A stretch of 64,000 bases of DNA. Source: Wenzhouxiangella sp. XN201. Lineage in GTDB: Bacteria > Pseudomonadota > Gammaproteobacteria > Xanthomonadales > Wenzhouxiangellaceae. The notes beneath the pieces are model-generated. The model worked only from the letters and a program-made list of their open reading frames with translations. It did not search any database and was not told where the DNA came from. The first letter of the stretch is position 1; every line of letters starts with the position of its first letter. This document shows positions 35,201 through 42,909 of this stretch, piece by piece. The position numbers were made by a program, and so were the translations under genes. The DNA is taken from assembly GCF_011008905.1 (NCBI RefSeq), contig NZ_JAAIVI010000017.1:1651750-1715749 (forward strand), written 5' to 3'.

Positions 35201-37157
35201 CGAGCATGACCAGGCGGTTGAAGCCATCGTTCTCGCAGCGTCGGCGCCAGATCTGCTCGAACGCTTCCTGGAACTTGTCGCGCACCCGGTCGAGCTGGAT
35301 GTCGCGATCCCCCGGTGGACGCATGTCGAAGTCCTGGATCCACACCCGATGTCCGTCGGAGACGGTCAGCTCATAAGGCCGCTCGGAGACGATGCGCATG
35401 CCCAGGTTCTCGAGCATGGGCAGGACGTCGGACAGCGGCAACGGATCGCCGTGCTTGAAGACCTTGAAGCGCAGCAGGCCGTCGCCGCGCTTGCGCGGCT
35501 TGTACAGGCTCATGCGCAGGTCGTCGAGATCGCGCAGCTTCGAGACCTTGACCACGTCGTAACCAGCCACATGCGGCGAAACGTCATCGACGTAGGACAC
35601 CGGAAACGCCTTGCCGAAACGCCGTGCCAGCTCGAGACCATGTTCCTCGCCGTGATCGCGGATCAGGATATCGGTCAGGTCGTCTTCCCAGGAACGGATC
35701 GCCTGCTTGATCCTGTTTTCGATCGCTTCGATGTCGAAGTCGACGGTGGCGTCGCCCTTCGGACGTACCACCAGATGCACGCGGGCGAGCTTGGACTCGC
35801 CCACCTGCACGGCGAAGTCCAGGCGCTCGCCCTTGAGCGCGCGCTTGAGAATCGACTGGATCTTTTCGCGGTTTTCGGTGTTGAAGCGATCGCGCGGAAT
35901 GAACACCAGGCAGGAGAAGAAGCGGCCAAAGCGTTCGCGCCGGATGAACAGCCGGGTCTGACTGCGCTCCTGCAGGTCGAGAATGCCCATGGCCATTTCC
36001 AGCAACTCCTCGCTGGAGGCCTGGAAAAGCTCGTCGCGCGGCAGGGTTTCGAGGATGTGCATCAGGGCCTTGCCGGCGTGGCTGCCAGACTGTAGTCCGG
36101 ACATTTCGACCACATCCGCGACCTTGCGTCGCACCAGCGGCGTGTCCTGGCAGCGGCGGATGTAGGCGCCCGACGTGAACATCCCGATCAGGCGCTTTTC
36201 ACCAGTGACCGTGCCGTCTTCATCAAAATACAGAACCGAAATGTAGTCCATGTAGCCACCGCGGTGCACGCTGGAGGTGGCATTGGTCTTGGTGATGATG
36301 ATCGGGTCGTCGGGACTCGGGTTCTCACTGCCGCGACCCAGCTCCTCGAGCGGCCGCACCGGTGTATCGCGATGTGACGGGTGCATGATGCCCAGGCCGC
36401 TGTCGGCAATCGCCCGCAGCACCCAGCCCCCCGTGCCTTTCTCGATCACGTACTCGCGATAGCCCAGGAAAGTGAAGTGGTCATCGGCCAGCCACTCGAA
36501 GAAATCACGGGCTTCCTGGCGGGCTTCGTCGGACAGGTAAGCGTGAGACTTCGGCAGTTCGGCGGCAATCTCGCGCGAGCGCGCCAGCATCGGCTTCCAG
36601 TCGGCCACGGCCCGGCGCACATCGGCCAGCGCGGAGAGAATTCGCGTCTCGATCTTCGCCAGCATTTCCGGATAGTTCTGGCGGTCGACCTGCAGGTGCA
36701 TCATCGACTCGGCCTGGCCGGTATCGGTATCGCCGTCGTCGATCAGTCGCAGCAGATGCCCGCCCTGATCGCGCACCACGCGCATCACCGGGTGGATGAT
36801 CAGGTGCGCCGAAATGCCCAGCTCGGACAGGGCCAGGACCACCGAGTCGACCAGGAAAGGCATGTCGACATTGACGATCTCGATGACGGTGTGGGTCGAC
36901 TCCCAGCCGTGCCGCTCGACGTTCGGGTTGTAGACCCGGAAGCGGATTTCGTCACCGACGCGCTGGCGGGCAAAATCCAGAAAACCACCGGCCAGGGCGG
37001 CCAGGTCATCGGTCGACATCTCGGCCAGCTCGGCCGTCGGCATCCGGCGGAAGAAGCGACGCGCGAATTCGGCATCGTGTTCACCGCCGTCGCGACGACC
37101 GATCTGCGTGGTCACTTCTTCAAGAATCGCCTGCTTCTGTTCGCTGCTGTAGCTCAT
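32211..37157 (-). CDS. NAD-specific glutamate dehydrogenase, large (180-kDa) type
   Basis: A 1648-residue member of the Bac_GDH family that deaminates glutamate to 2-oxoglutarate with NAD+ in the cytoplasm. Residues 1-700 are the N-terminal ACT-like regulatory part; the dehydrogenase core is central: GGPVARGGLRWSDRREDFRTE, VKNTMIVPVGAKGGFV (catalytic lysine region), FWLGDAFASGGSNGYDHK, VVGIGDMAGDVFGNGML, and GVDCSDHEVNIKILLN. A long helical C-terminal domain follows. The length agrees with the Pseudomonas GdhB type (about 1620). The ATG at 37157 is preferred to a TTG three codons earlier. It stands alone, 60 bp downstream of an acyl-CoA dehydrogenase gene on the same strand. Confidence 0.95.
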   Translation of the reverse strand: MSYSSEQKQAILEEVTTQIGRRDGGEHDAEFARRFFRRMPTAELAEMSTDDLAALAGGFLDFARQRVGDEIRFRVYNPNVERHGWESTHTVIEIVNVDMPFLVDSVVLALSELGISAHLIIHPVMRVVRDQGGHLLRLIDDGDTDTGQAESMMHLQVDRQNYPEMLAKIETRILSALADVRRAVADWKPMLARSREIAAELPKSHAYLSDEARQEARDFFEWLADDHFTFLGYREYVIEKGTGGWVLRAIADSGLGIMHPSHRDTPVRPLEELGRGSENPSPDDPIIITKTNATSSVHRGGYMDYISVLYFDEDGTVTGEKRLIGMFTSGAYIRRCQDTPLVRRKVADVVEMSGLQSGSHAGKALMHILETLPRDELFQASSEELLEMAMGILDLQERSQTRLFIRRERFGRFFSCLVFIPRDRFNTENREKIQSILKRALKGERLDFAVQVGESKLARVHLVVRPKGDATVDFDIEAIENRIKQAIRSWEDDLTDILIRDHGEEHGLELARRFGKAFPVSYVDDVSPHVAGYDVVKVSKLRDLDDLRMSLYKPRKRGDGLLRFKVFKHGDPLPLSDVLPMLENLGMRIVSERPYELTVSDGHRVWIQDFDMRPPGDRDIQLDRVRDKFQEAFEQIWRRRCENDGFNRLVMLAGLDWRQVNLLRACSKYLLQTGMPFSQNYMEQTLATWPLVARLLVEYFELRFDPSRETGGKQQHAAASKRLREVCEELAETYDDEVLHEYLGNVCKARGADQPDRGAMVVRKAILRAVDSVSSADQDRILRAFYDLIRSMLRTNVYQRDARGEWHEYASFKLDSSIVPELPQPRPWREIWVYSPRVEGIHLRGGPVARGGLRWSDRREDFRTEVLGLMRAQSVKNTMIVPVGAKGGFVAKQLPEGDDRDAVMAEVVYCYRSFINGLLDITDNLNGDELLPPREVVRHDDDDPYLVVAADKGTATFSDIANAISAEHGFWLGDAFASGGSNGYDHKKMGITAKGAWESVKRHFRELGLDTQNEDFTVVGIGDMAGDVFGNGMLLSEHIRLKAAFNHMHIFLDPEPDAAKSFEERKRLFELPRSTWADYDEKLISKGGGVFSRQAKSIELSEEVREWLGIEETALAPHDLIKAMLKAPADLLWNGGIGTYVKGEREAHSDVGDLANNLVRINGREIGARVVGEGGNLGLTQLGRIEYAMVDGRINTDFIDNSAGVDCSDHEVNIKILLNEAVERDLIELDERNELLAEMTDEVSDLVLRSNYLQNQALSMMESITSDRLGAEAHFIAVLEHQDIIDRDLEHLPDDEELRERVARGQGLTRPELSLLLSYSKITLYQDLLDSDVPEDPYLSAELKDYFPTPLRERFGELMPDHRLWREIIATRVTNSIVNRMGAPFVMRIREDTGANSAMVAKAYTVAREIFAARDFWQKIESLDNQVPARLQLEAQLEMWNLLRQVTRRLITLPGGYAIDISSKVERFAPGIRRYLEVLPDMLHGELKEALDSRQAELVEAGFTEDVAREVAGLRFVYSALDIVDEARMQDMEVEEVARVYFRLFDFLCLKWLRAQIEDLSVERQWHAHARGHLRDDLYRHHRDLTRRILRETAGEKEPVKTWMASHHEAVERISLMLEEMRNTASRDYPTLQVAVNGLGQLLHATSE

Positions 37158-37225
37158 CCGAACCAATCCATCGTTAACGATTCACCGTCTACTACCCCCG
37201 GGAAAGCGCGCCTTGCCGAGCCAGC

Positions 37226-38389
<1,164 letters not shown>

Positions 38390-38574
38390 TGGGAATCATT
38401 TCCTGACAAGTGAATTCAGGCACCGGATTATACTCTCCCCGACCGTCAAAGGCAGGCAAACGGCCCGGCCCAGGCCCCGATCGGACCCGCCAAATGGGCC
38501 CAAGGAAAATCTTGAGCGCCCCCGCAGCTCGATGCCCCGAATGCGAACTGCTTCACGAAGCGTGAAAATCGCCC

Positions 38575-38602
38575 TTGACAGTGCCTGAGCGCCCCGTACA
38601 AT
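38575..38602 (+). promoter_or_regulatory. sigma-70 promoter of the sRNA gene
   Basis: A perfect TTGACA at 38575-38580 is followed after 16 bp by TACAAT at 38597-38602. Transcription is expected to start near 38609, directly before the first hairpin of the RNA. Confidence 0.8.
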
Positions 38603-38608
38603 CTTAGT

Positions 38609-38722
38609 TTCCGGACCGGGGTTCCCCCCTTCCCCATCCGGATCGTGGCCCAGGTTCCCCCCTTGCCTGGGCCACACCTAACACGGCGGCCGGAGCTCCC
38701 GCACTCCGGCCGCCTTCTTTTT
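38609..38722 (+). ncRNA. C-rich-loop small RNA, sX13-like
   Basis: A predicted 114-nt RNA with a strong promoter, no open frame and an intrinsic terminator. Hairpin 1 (38610-38642) pairs TCCGGA and GGGG with CCCC and TCCGGA; hairpin 2 (38645-38675) has a perfect 10-bp stem GTGGCCCAGG. Both expose the same loop TTCCCCCCTT. Hairpin 3 is the terminator, with a further C-rich loop (CTCCCGCA). Loops of this kind can pair with G-rich ribosome-binding sites. Xanthomonas sX13 is, from memory, of nearly the same length with C-rich loops; homology is inference and covariance is not tested. Confidence 0.75.
38685..38722 (+). terminator. intrinsic terminator of the sRNA
   Basis: A perfect 11-bp stem, GGCGGCCGGAG (38685-38695) with CTCCGGCCGCC (38704-38714), 8-nt loop, then TTCTTTTT. 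Confidence 0.9.
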
Positions 38723-38735
38723 GGCCAGACAAAAC

Positions 38736-38765
38736 TTGGAAAACCCCGGCGGCTTGCACTATAAT
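38736..38765 (+). promoter_or_regulatory. promoter of tRNA-Leu
   Basis: TTGGAA at 38736-38741, an 18-bp spacer and a perfect TATAAT at 38760-38765. Initiation is expected near 38772, about 9 nt before the mature tRNA. Confidence 0.7.
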
Positions 38766-38780
38766 GCCGCGCTCCCACCA

Positions 38781-38867
38781 GCCCAGGTGGCGGAATTGGT
38801 AGACGCGCTAGCTTCAGGTGCTAGTATCCGAAAGGATGTGGGAGTTCGAGTCTCCCCCTGGGCACCA
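38781..38867 (+). tRNA. tRNA-Leu (anticodon CAG)
   Basis: An 87-nt class II tRNA including the encoded CCA. The acceptor arms GCCCAGG and CCTGGGC pair fully, with discriminator A. The D-loop contains AATTGGTAGA; the anticodon arm is CTAGC-TTCAGGT-GCTAG, giving CAG, which reads CUG codons. The long variable arm is TATCCGAAAGGATG, and the T-arm is present (GGGAGTTCGAGTCTCCC). No defect is seen. Confidence 0.97.
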
Positions 38868-38978
38868 TTAGATCCCCCACGACCCTCAGCCAGGTGCACC
38901 TGAAGCGACTTGAACAAATCGCGCAGCAGGTGCGGCTTTGTGCGCAGCACAAAAAAGCGCCTGCGGAGCACCGCAACC

Positions 38979-39157
38979 GCTAGTATCCGAAAGGATGTGG
39001 GGCCTTGGAGCACCTTCCAGGCGCCCAGAGCATCTCCCCACAGAGAACCCCCGAGATACGGATCTGATTCCGATCACGGAGTCAGTACGGCTTCGCGCAA
39101 AGCGCGGAGAAGTGCTGACGGAGTTCCGACCCAGCTCGAGTCTCCCCCTGGGCACCA
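38979..39157 (+). pseudogene. split fragments of a second tRNA-Leu
   Basis: Bases 38979-39001 repeat 23 nt of the tRNA (GCTAGTATCCGAAAGGATGT and the next three bases, from 38820). Bases 39136-39157 repeat its last 22 nt (TCGAGTCTCCCCCTGGGC and ACCA). The two pieces are in the right order but are separated by 134 bp of unrelated sequence, and the 5' half is missing. This is either a broken tandem tRNA-Leu copy or the remains of an insertion at the tRNA 3' end, whose last 22 bp form direct repeats 290 bp apart. The whole 38868-39249 spacer has no gene. Confidence 0.75.
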
Positions 39158-39249
39158 CCCCCCAATCCAGTCGCCCCGGACATCGCAGATTGCGCAACAC
39201 GCCAAACCTGAGTCACAATCCCCGCCTCCCCCCATCAGGACTCACCTGA

Positions 39250-40851
39250 GTGAAACGCTTGTTGATCTGCGCGGTGATCGCTTCATCCGCCACCGCTTTA
39301 CCGGCGCAGGCCGCCTGGGAAGGCTTCGACCAGGTGCAGCCGATCAACAGCGGCCTGTCGGCCCCGTTTCAGCTCGACGCCAGCTATGTCACACCGTGGC
39401 ATGTTGGCGGCGCGTCCGCCGGGGATGTCGACGACGACGGCCTGGTCGATGTCATTTTGCTGCGTGGGGACAACCCGCCGCGCCTTTTCATTAACCAGGG
39501 CGACGGCAAGTTCGTGGACCGCACCACGGCTGCGGGACTGGTCGGGATCGACGGTATCCCCAACGGTGCCGTGCTGGCCGATGTCGACGGCGACGGCACG
39601 CTCGACCTGCTGCTCGGTGGAATCCGGGAGGGCACCGGCCCGGAACAGGAAACCACCCCCATACGCCTGTTTCTCAACGACGGCCAGGGCATGTTCACCG
39701 ACGCCACCGCCGCCAGCCAGCTCACCTCGTCCATGGATGCCCACTCCATGGCCCTGGCCGATATCGACAGCGACGGCCATCTCGACCTGGCCGTGGCCTA
39801 CTGGCAGGCCGGCGGCGAAGGTGGCACGGCCGCGGGCCATCTTTGGCGCAATCTCGGCAATGGGCAGTTCGAGGACGTCAGCATCCAGGCCGGCGTCGGC
39901 CCCTTCAATGTCGACAAGACATTCCACTTCACACCCAATTTCACCGATATCGACGGCGACGGCGATCCCGACCTGCTGATAGCCGCCGACTTCGAGAATT
40001 CGCGCGTTTTCAAGAACAACGGCGACGGCACGTTCTCCGACACCACGGATTCCAACGTGATCACCGACGAAAACGGCATGGGCGCGACCGTCGGCGATTT
40101 TGACAACGACGGTCATATGGACTGGTTCGTCACCAGCATCTGGGACGATGAGATCAGCCCTCACTACGGCACCACCGGCAACCGCCTCTACCGCGGTCTC
40201 GGTGATGGCAGCTTCGAAGACGTCACCGACACGGCCGGTGTGCGCGAGGGCGACTGGGGCTGGGGTACCTGTGCTGCGGATTTTGACAACGACGGCTGGC
40301 TGGACCTGTTCATGGTCAATGGCTACCAGGGCCACAATCCGAAGTTCGCCGACAACCCGGCCCGGCTGTACATGAACAACGGTGACGGCAGCTTCACCGA
40401 AAAAGCCGTCGCGATGGGCATTGATTCAGGAGGCCAGGGCCGCGCCGTGGTCTGCTTCGACTCGAACAACAACGGCCAGATCGACGTGATCGTGCAGCGA
40501 AACAGCCCCCTCGGCGGCGGTAGCGTCGAGCCCGAGTTCTATCGGAATCAGGGCCACCCCGACCACCACTGGCTGCGGGTCCGGCTGCGCGACATCGGAC
40601 CCAACCGACTCGCGGTGGGCGCGCGCCTGGAGTTGACTGCGGGTGGCGCGACCCAGGTGCGCGAGATTCGCGCCGGTAATAACTACCTTTCCGGCGAACC
40701 GATCGAGGCTCATTTCGGCCTGGGCAACGCCGCTACTGCCGACCTGACCATTCGCTGGCCCGACGGCACCGAAACAAGCCAATCCGGGATCGAGGCCAAT
40801 CAGATCCTCACCCTGGACCGGGCCATCATCTTCAGCAACCGATTTGAATGA
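39250..40851 (+). CDS. secreted VCBS/FG-GAP repeat protein with ASPIC domain (CRTAC1-like)
   Basis: A 533-residue exported protein starting at GTG 39250 with a signal peptide (MKRLLICAVIASSATALPAQA). It contains about seven calcium-binding VCBS/FG-GAP units of the form DxDxDGxxD (DVDDDGLVDVILL, DVDGDGTLDLLLGG, DIDGDGDPDLLIA, DFDNDGWLDLFMV), expected to fold as a beta-propeller. The C-terminal 90 residues are an ASPIC/UnbV domain (NNYLSGEPIEAHFGLG, IRWPDGTE). It ends IIFSNRFE, a short motif similar to the end of the next protein. It is followed 7 bp later by the haloperoxidase gene, so the two are co-transcribed. Function unknown; adhesion or matrix binding is typical of the fold. Confidence 0.85.
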   Translation: MKRLLICAVIASSATALPAQAAWEGFDQVQPINSGLSAPFQLDASYVTPWHVGGASAGDVDDDGLVDVILLRGDNPPRLFINQGDGKFVDRTTAAGLVGIDGIPNGAVLADVDGDGTLDLLLGGIREGTGPEQETTPIRLFLNDGQGMFTDATAASQLTSSMDAHSMALADIDSDGHLDLAVAYWQAGGEGGTAAGHLWRNLGNGQFEDVSIQAGVGPFNVDKTFHFTPNFTDIDGDGDPDLLIAADFENSRVFKNNGDGTFSDTTDSNVITDENGMGATVGDFDNDGHMDWFVTSIWDDEISPHYGTTGNRLYRGLGDGSFEDVTDTAGVREGDWGWGTCAADFDNDGWLDLFMVNGYQGHNPKFADNPARLYMNNGDGSFTEKAVAMGIDSGGQGRAVVCFDSNNNGQIDVIVQRNSPLGGGSVEPEFYRNQGHPDHHWLRVRLRDIGPNRLAVGARLELTAGGATQVREIRAGNNYLSGEPIEAHFGLGNAATADLTIRWPDGTETSQSGIEANQILTLDRAIIFSNRFE

Positions 40852-40858
40852 GGACCTA

Positions 40859-42769
40859 ATGCGGACATTGACTGCGGTTTTGTTGGCCGGGCTGCTCATT
40901 GCAGCCCAGCCTGCCCAGGCCGGGGATTTTTCCGGCCACTCAGTCGCCCGACAGTGGAACGAGGCCCTGCTCGACGCGATTCGCAACGATTTTGCCCGCC
41001 CGGTCGTCCATGCGCGCAACCTCTACCACGCCTCGGTCGCCATGTGGGATGCCTGGGCAGCTTTCGATTCGCGGGCCGATGGCGTCCTGCACCTGGAGTC
41101 CATGAGCGCGGGCTCTATCGAGGAGGCACGCAACGAAGCCATCAGCCATGCCGTTCACAAGCTACTGCAGCACCGCTTTGCCCTCTCGCCCGGTAACGAC
41201 ACCGTGGATCCGGACGATCCCGAAAAGACCAGCAACAAACTCGAGGCCCTGATGGTCTCGCTCGGATACGATCCGGATTTCAACGACCCACATGAGGATT
41301 CTCCGCGCGGACTGGGCATCCGCATCGCCGATACCTTGATCGACTACGGCCTCGACGACGGCGCCAATGAATCCAATGCCTACAGCAACCGCTTCTACCA
41401 GCCGATCAACGATCCGCTCAACCTAGATGAGCCTGGAAACGCGGCCATGATCGACCCCAACCGCTGGCAGCCGCTGCAGCGCTCCGAAGGTTTTGTCGAC
41501 CAGAGCGGCAACCAGGTCGGCGACGCACAGAACTTCCTGGGTGCCGAGTGGGGGCAGGTGCTGCCCTTTGCCCTGGACGAGTCGAACCTCGACATTCATC
41601 CGGCCGGCTCGGGCAATGAATACTGGGTCTACCACGACCCCGGTCCGCCGCCGATGCTAACCAACGACCCGGGCGCGGACTCCACCGTCGAATACAAGGC
41701 CAACTTCGTCGGCGTGATTGAGTTCTCGAGCATGCTTGACCCGAGCGACGGCGAGGAAATGGACATCAGCCCGGCCAGCATGGGAAACAGCACGCTCGGC
41801 ACCAACGACGGAACCGGATATTCCACCAACCCCTACACCGGCGCGCCCTATGAACCGCAGCCTGTACTCCGCGGTGACTACTACCGCGCCATCGCCGAGT
41901 TCTGGGCCGACGGACCCGCCTCGGAAACACCGCCCGGCCACTGGTTCACACTGCTCAACTCAGTCAATGACGACCCGTTGCTCGAACGACGTATCGGCGG
42001 CGAGGGCGACCTGGTCGACCCCCTGGAATGGGACGTCAAGGCCTACCTGGCCCTGGGCGGCGCCATGCACGATGCCGCCGTCAGTTCCTGGGGCATCAAG
42101 GGCTATCATGACGCCGTGCGGCCGATCGCGGCGATTCGCTACATGGCCAGCAGGGGCCAATCCACCGACCTGGCCGACCCTTCATATGACCCGGAGGGCT
42201 TGCCGCTAGTACCCGGCCTGATCGAACTGATTACAGCCGACAGCGTGAATAACCATCACGCTCACCTCGCCGACCATATCGGCGAAATCGCCATCCGCGC
42301 CTGGCGCGGCCACGGCCACGACCCGGAAACCGAGACCGCCGGAGTCGGCTGGATCCGCGCCCAAGCCTGGTGGCCGTACCAGCAGCCGGATTTTGTCACG
42401 CCACCGTTTGCCGGCTATGTATCCGGGCACAGTACCTTCAGCCGGGCCGCAGCACAGGTGCTCACCCGCCTGACCGGCGACGAATTCTTTCCGGGAGGCC
42501 TGGGCGAGTACTGCGTGGCGCAGGACAGCTTCCTGAGCTTTGAACTCGGCCCCAGCCAGGACATGTGCCTGCAGTGGGCCCGCTACTACGACGCCGCCGA
42601 CGAGAGCGGCCGATCACGCATCTACGGCGGCATCCACCCCGAATTCGACGACCTACCGGGTCGCGTCATCGGCCAGACCGTCGGGAATGATGCCTGGAAT
42701 CTGGCTCGCCGTTATTTTAGGGGAGATATCCACCTACTGTTCCGGGACTCATTCGAAGTGAGAGAGTGA
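40859..42769 (+). CDS. secreted vanadium-dependent haloperoxidase / PAP2-type phosphatase
   Basis: A 636-residue exported protein (signal MRTLTAVLLAGLLIAAQPAQA). GAGGA precedes the ATG at 40859. The full vanadate/phosphate site of the superfamily is present in order: KGYHDAVRP (K-x6-RP, about 414), YVSGHSTFSRA (SGH, about 522) and SRIYGGIHPEFD (SR-x5-H-x3-D, about 585). Such enzymes oxidise halides with hydrogen peroxide or act as acid phosphatases; sequence alone does not settle which. The protein ends HLLFRDSFEVRE, echoing the IFSNRFE end of its upstream partner. It probably acts outside the inner membrane. Confidence 0.88.
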   Translation: MRTLTAVLLAGLLIAAQPAQAGDFSGHSVARQWNEALLDAIRNDFARPVVHARNLYHASVAMWDAWAAFDSRADGVLHLESMSAGSIEEARNEAISHAVHKLLQHRFALSPGNDTVDPDDPEKTSNKLEALMVSLGYDPDFNDPHEDSPRGLGIRIADTLIDYGLDDGANESNAYSNRFYQPINDPLNLDEPGNAAMIDPNRWQPLQRSEGFVDQSGNQVGDAQNFLGAEWGQVLPFALDESNLDIHPAGSGNEYWVYHDPGPPPMLTNDPGADSTVEYKANFVGVIEFSSMLDPSDGEEMDISPASMGNSTLGTNDGTGYSTNPYTGAPYEPQPVLRGDYYRAIAEFWADGPASETPPGHWFTLLNSVNDDPLLERRIGGEGDLVDPLEWDVKAYLALGGAMHDAAVSSWGIKGYHDAVRPIAAIRYMASRGQSTDLADPSYDPEGLPLVPGLIELITADSVNNHHAHLADHIGEIAIRAWRGHGHDPETETAGVGWIRAQAWWPYQQPDFVTPPFAGYVSGHSTFSRAAAQVLTRLTGDEFFPGGLGEYCVAQDSFLSFELGPSQDMCLQWARYYDAADESGRSRIYGGIHPEFDDLPGRVIGQTVGNDAWNLARRYFRGDIHLLFRDSFEVRE

Positions 42770-42800
42770 ATCAAGCCCTTCCGGCAATCCAGAACAAGGC

Positions 42801-42836
42801 AAGAAAAAAGGTGCTGGAGGTCGGGCCTCCAGCACC
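42801..42836 (-). terminator. intrinsic terminator for the S74 gene (minus strand)
   Basis: An 11-bp perfect stem, GGTGCTGGAGG (42810-42820) with CCTCCAGCACC (42826-42836), loop of 5. On the minus strand it is followed by TTTTTTCTT. It sits 73 bp downstream of the S74 gene and could also slow plus-strand readthrough from the haloperoxidase gene. Confidence 0.85.
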
Positions 42837-42909
42837 TTTCACAACCTCGCAAGCAGGTTTGATGCAGCCGCAGGAAAGGTACTCCTGAATACTTCAGGTC
42901 ACTCCCTGG

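Noticed and set aside
38759-39013. Minus-strand frame of 84 codons over tRNA-Leu and its fragment
   Set aside because: It translates the antisense of a tRNA and its partial duplicate; the repeated TSFRILA peptide is a by-product of that.
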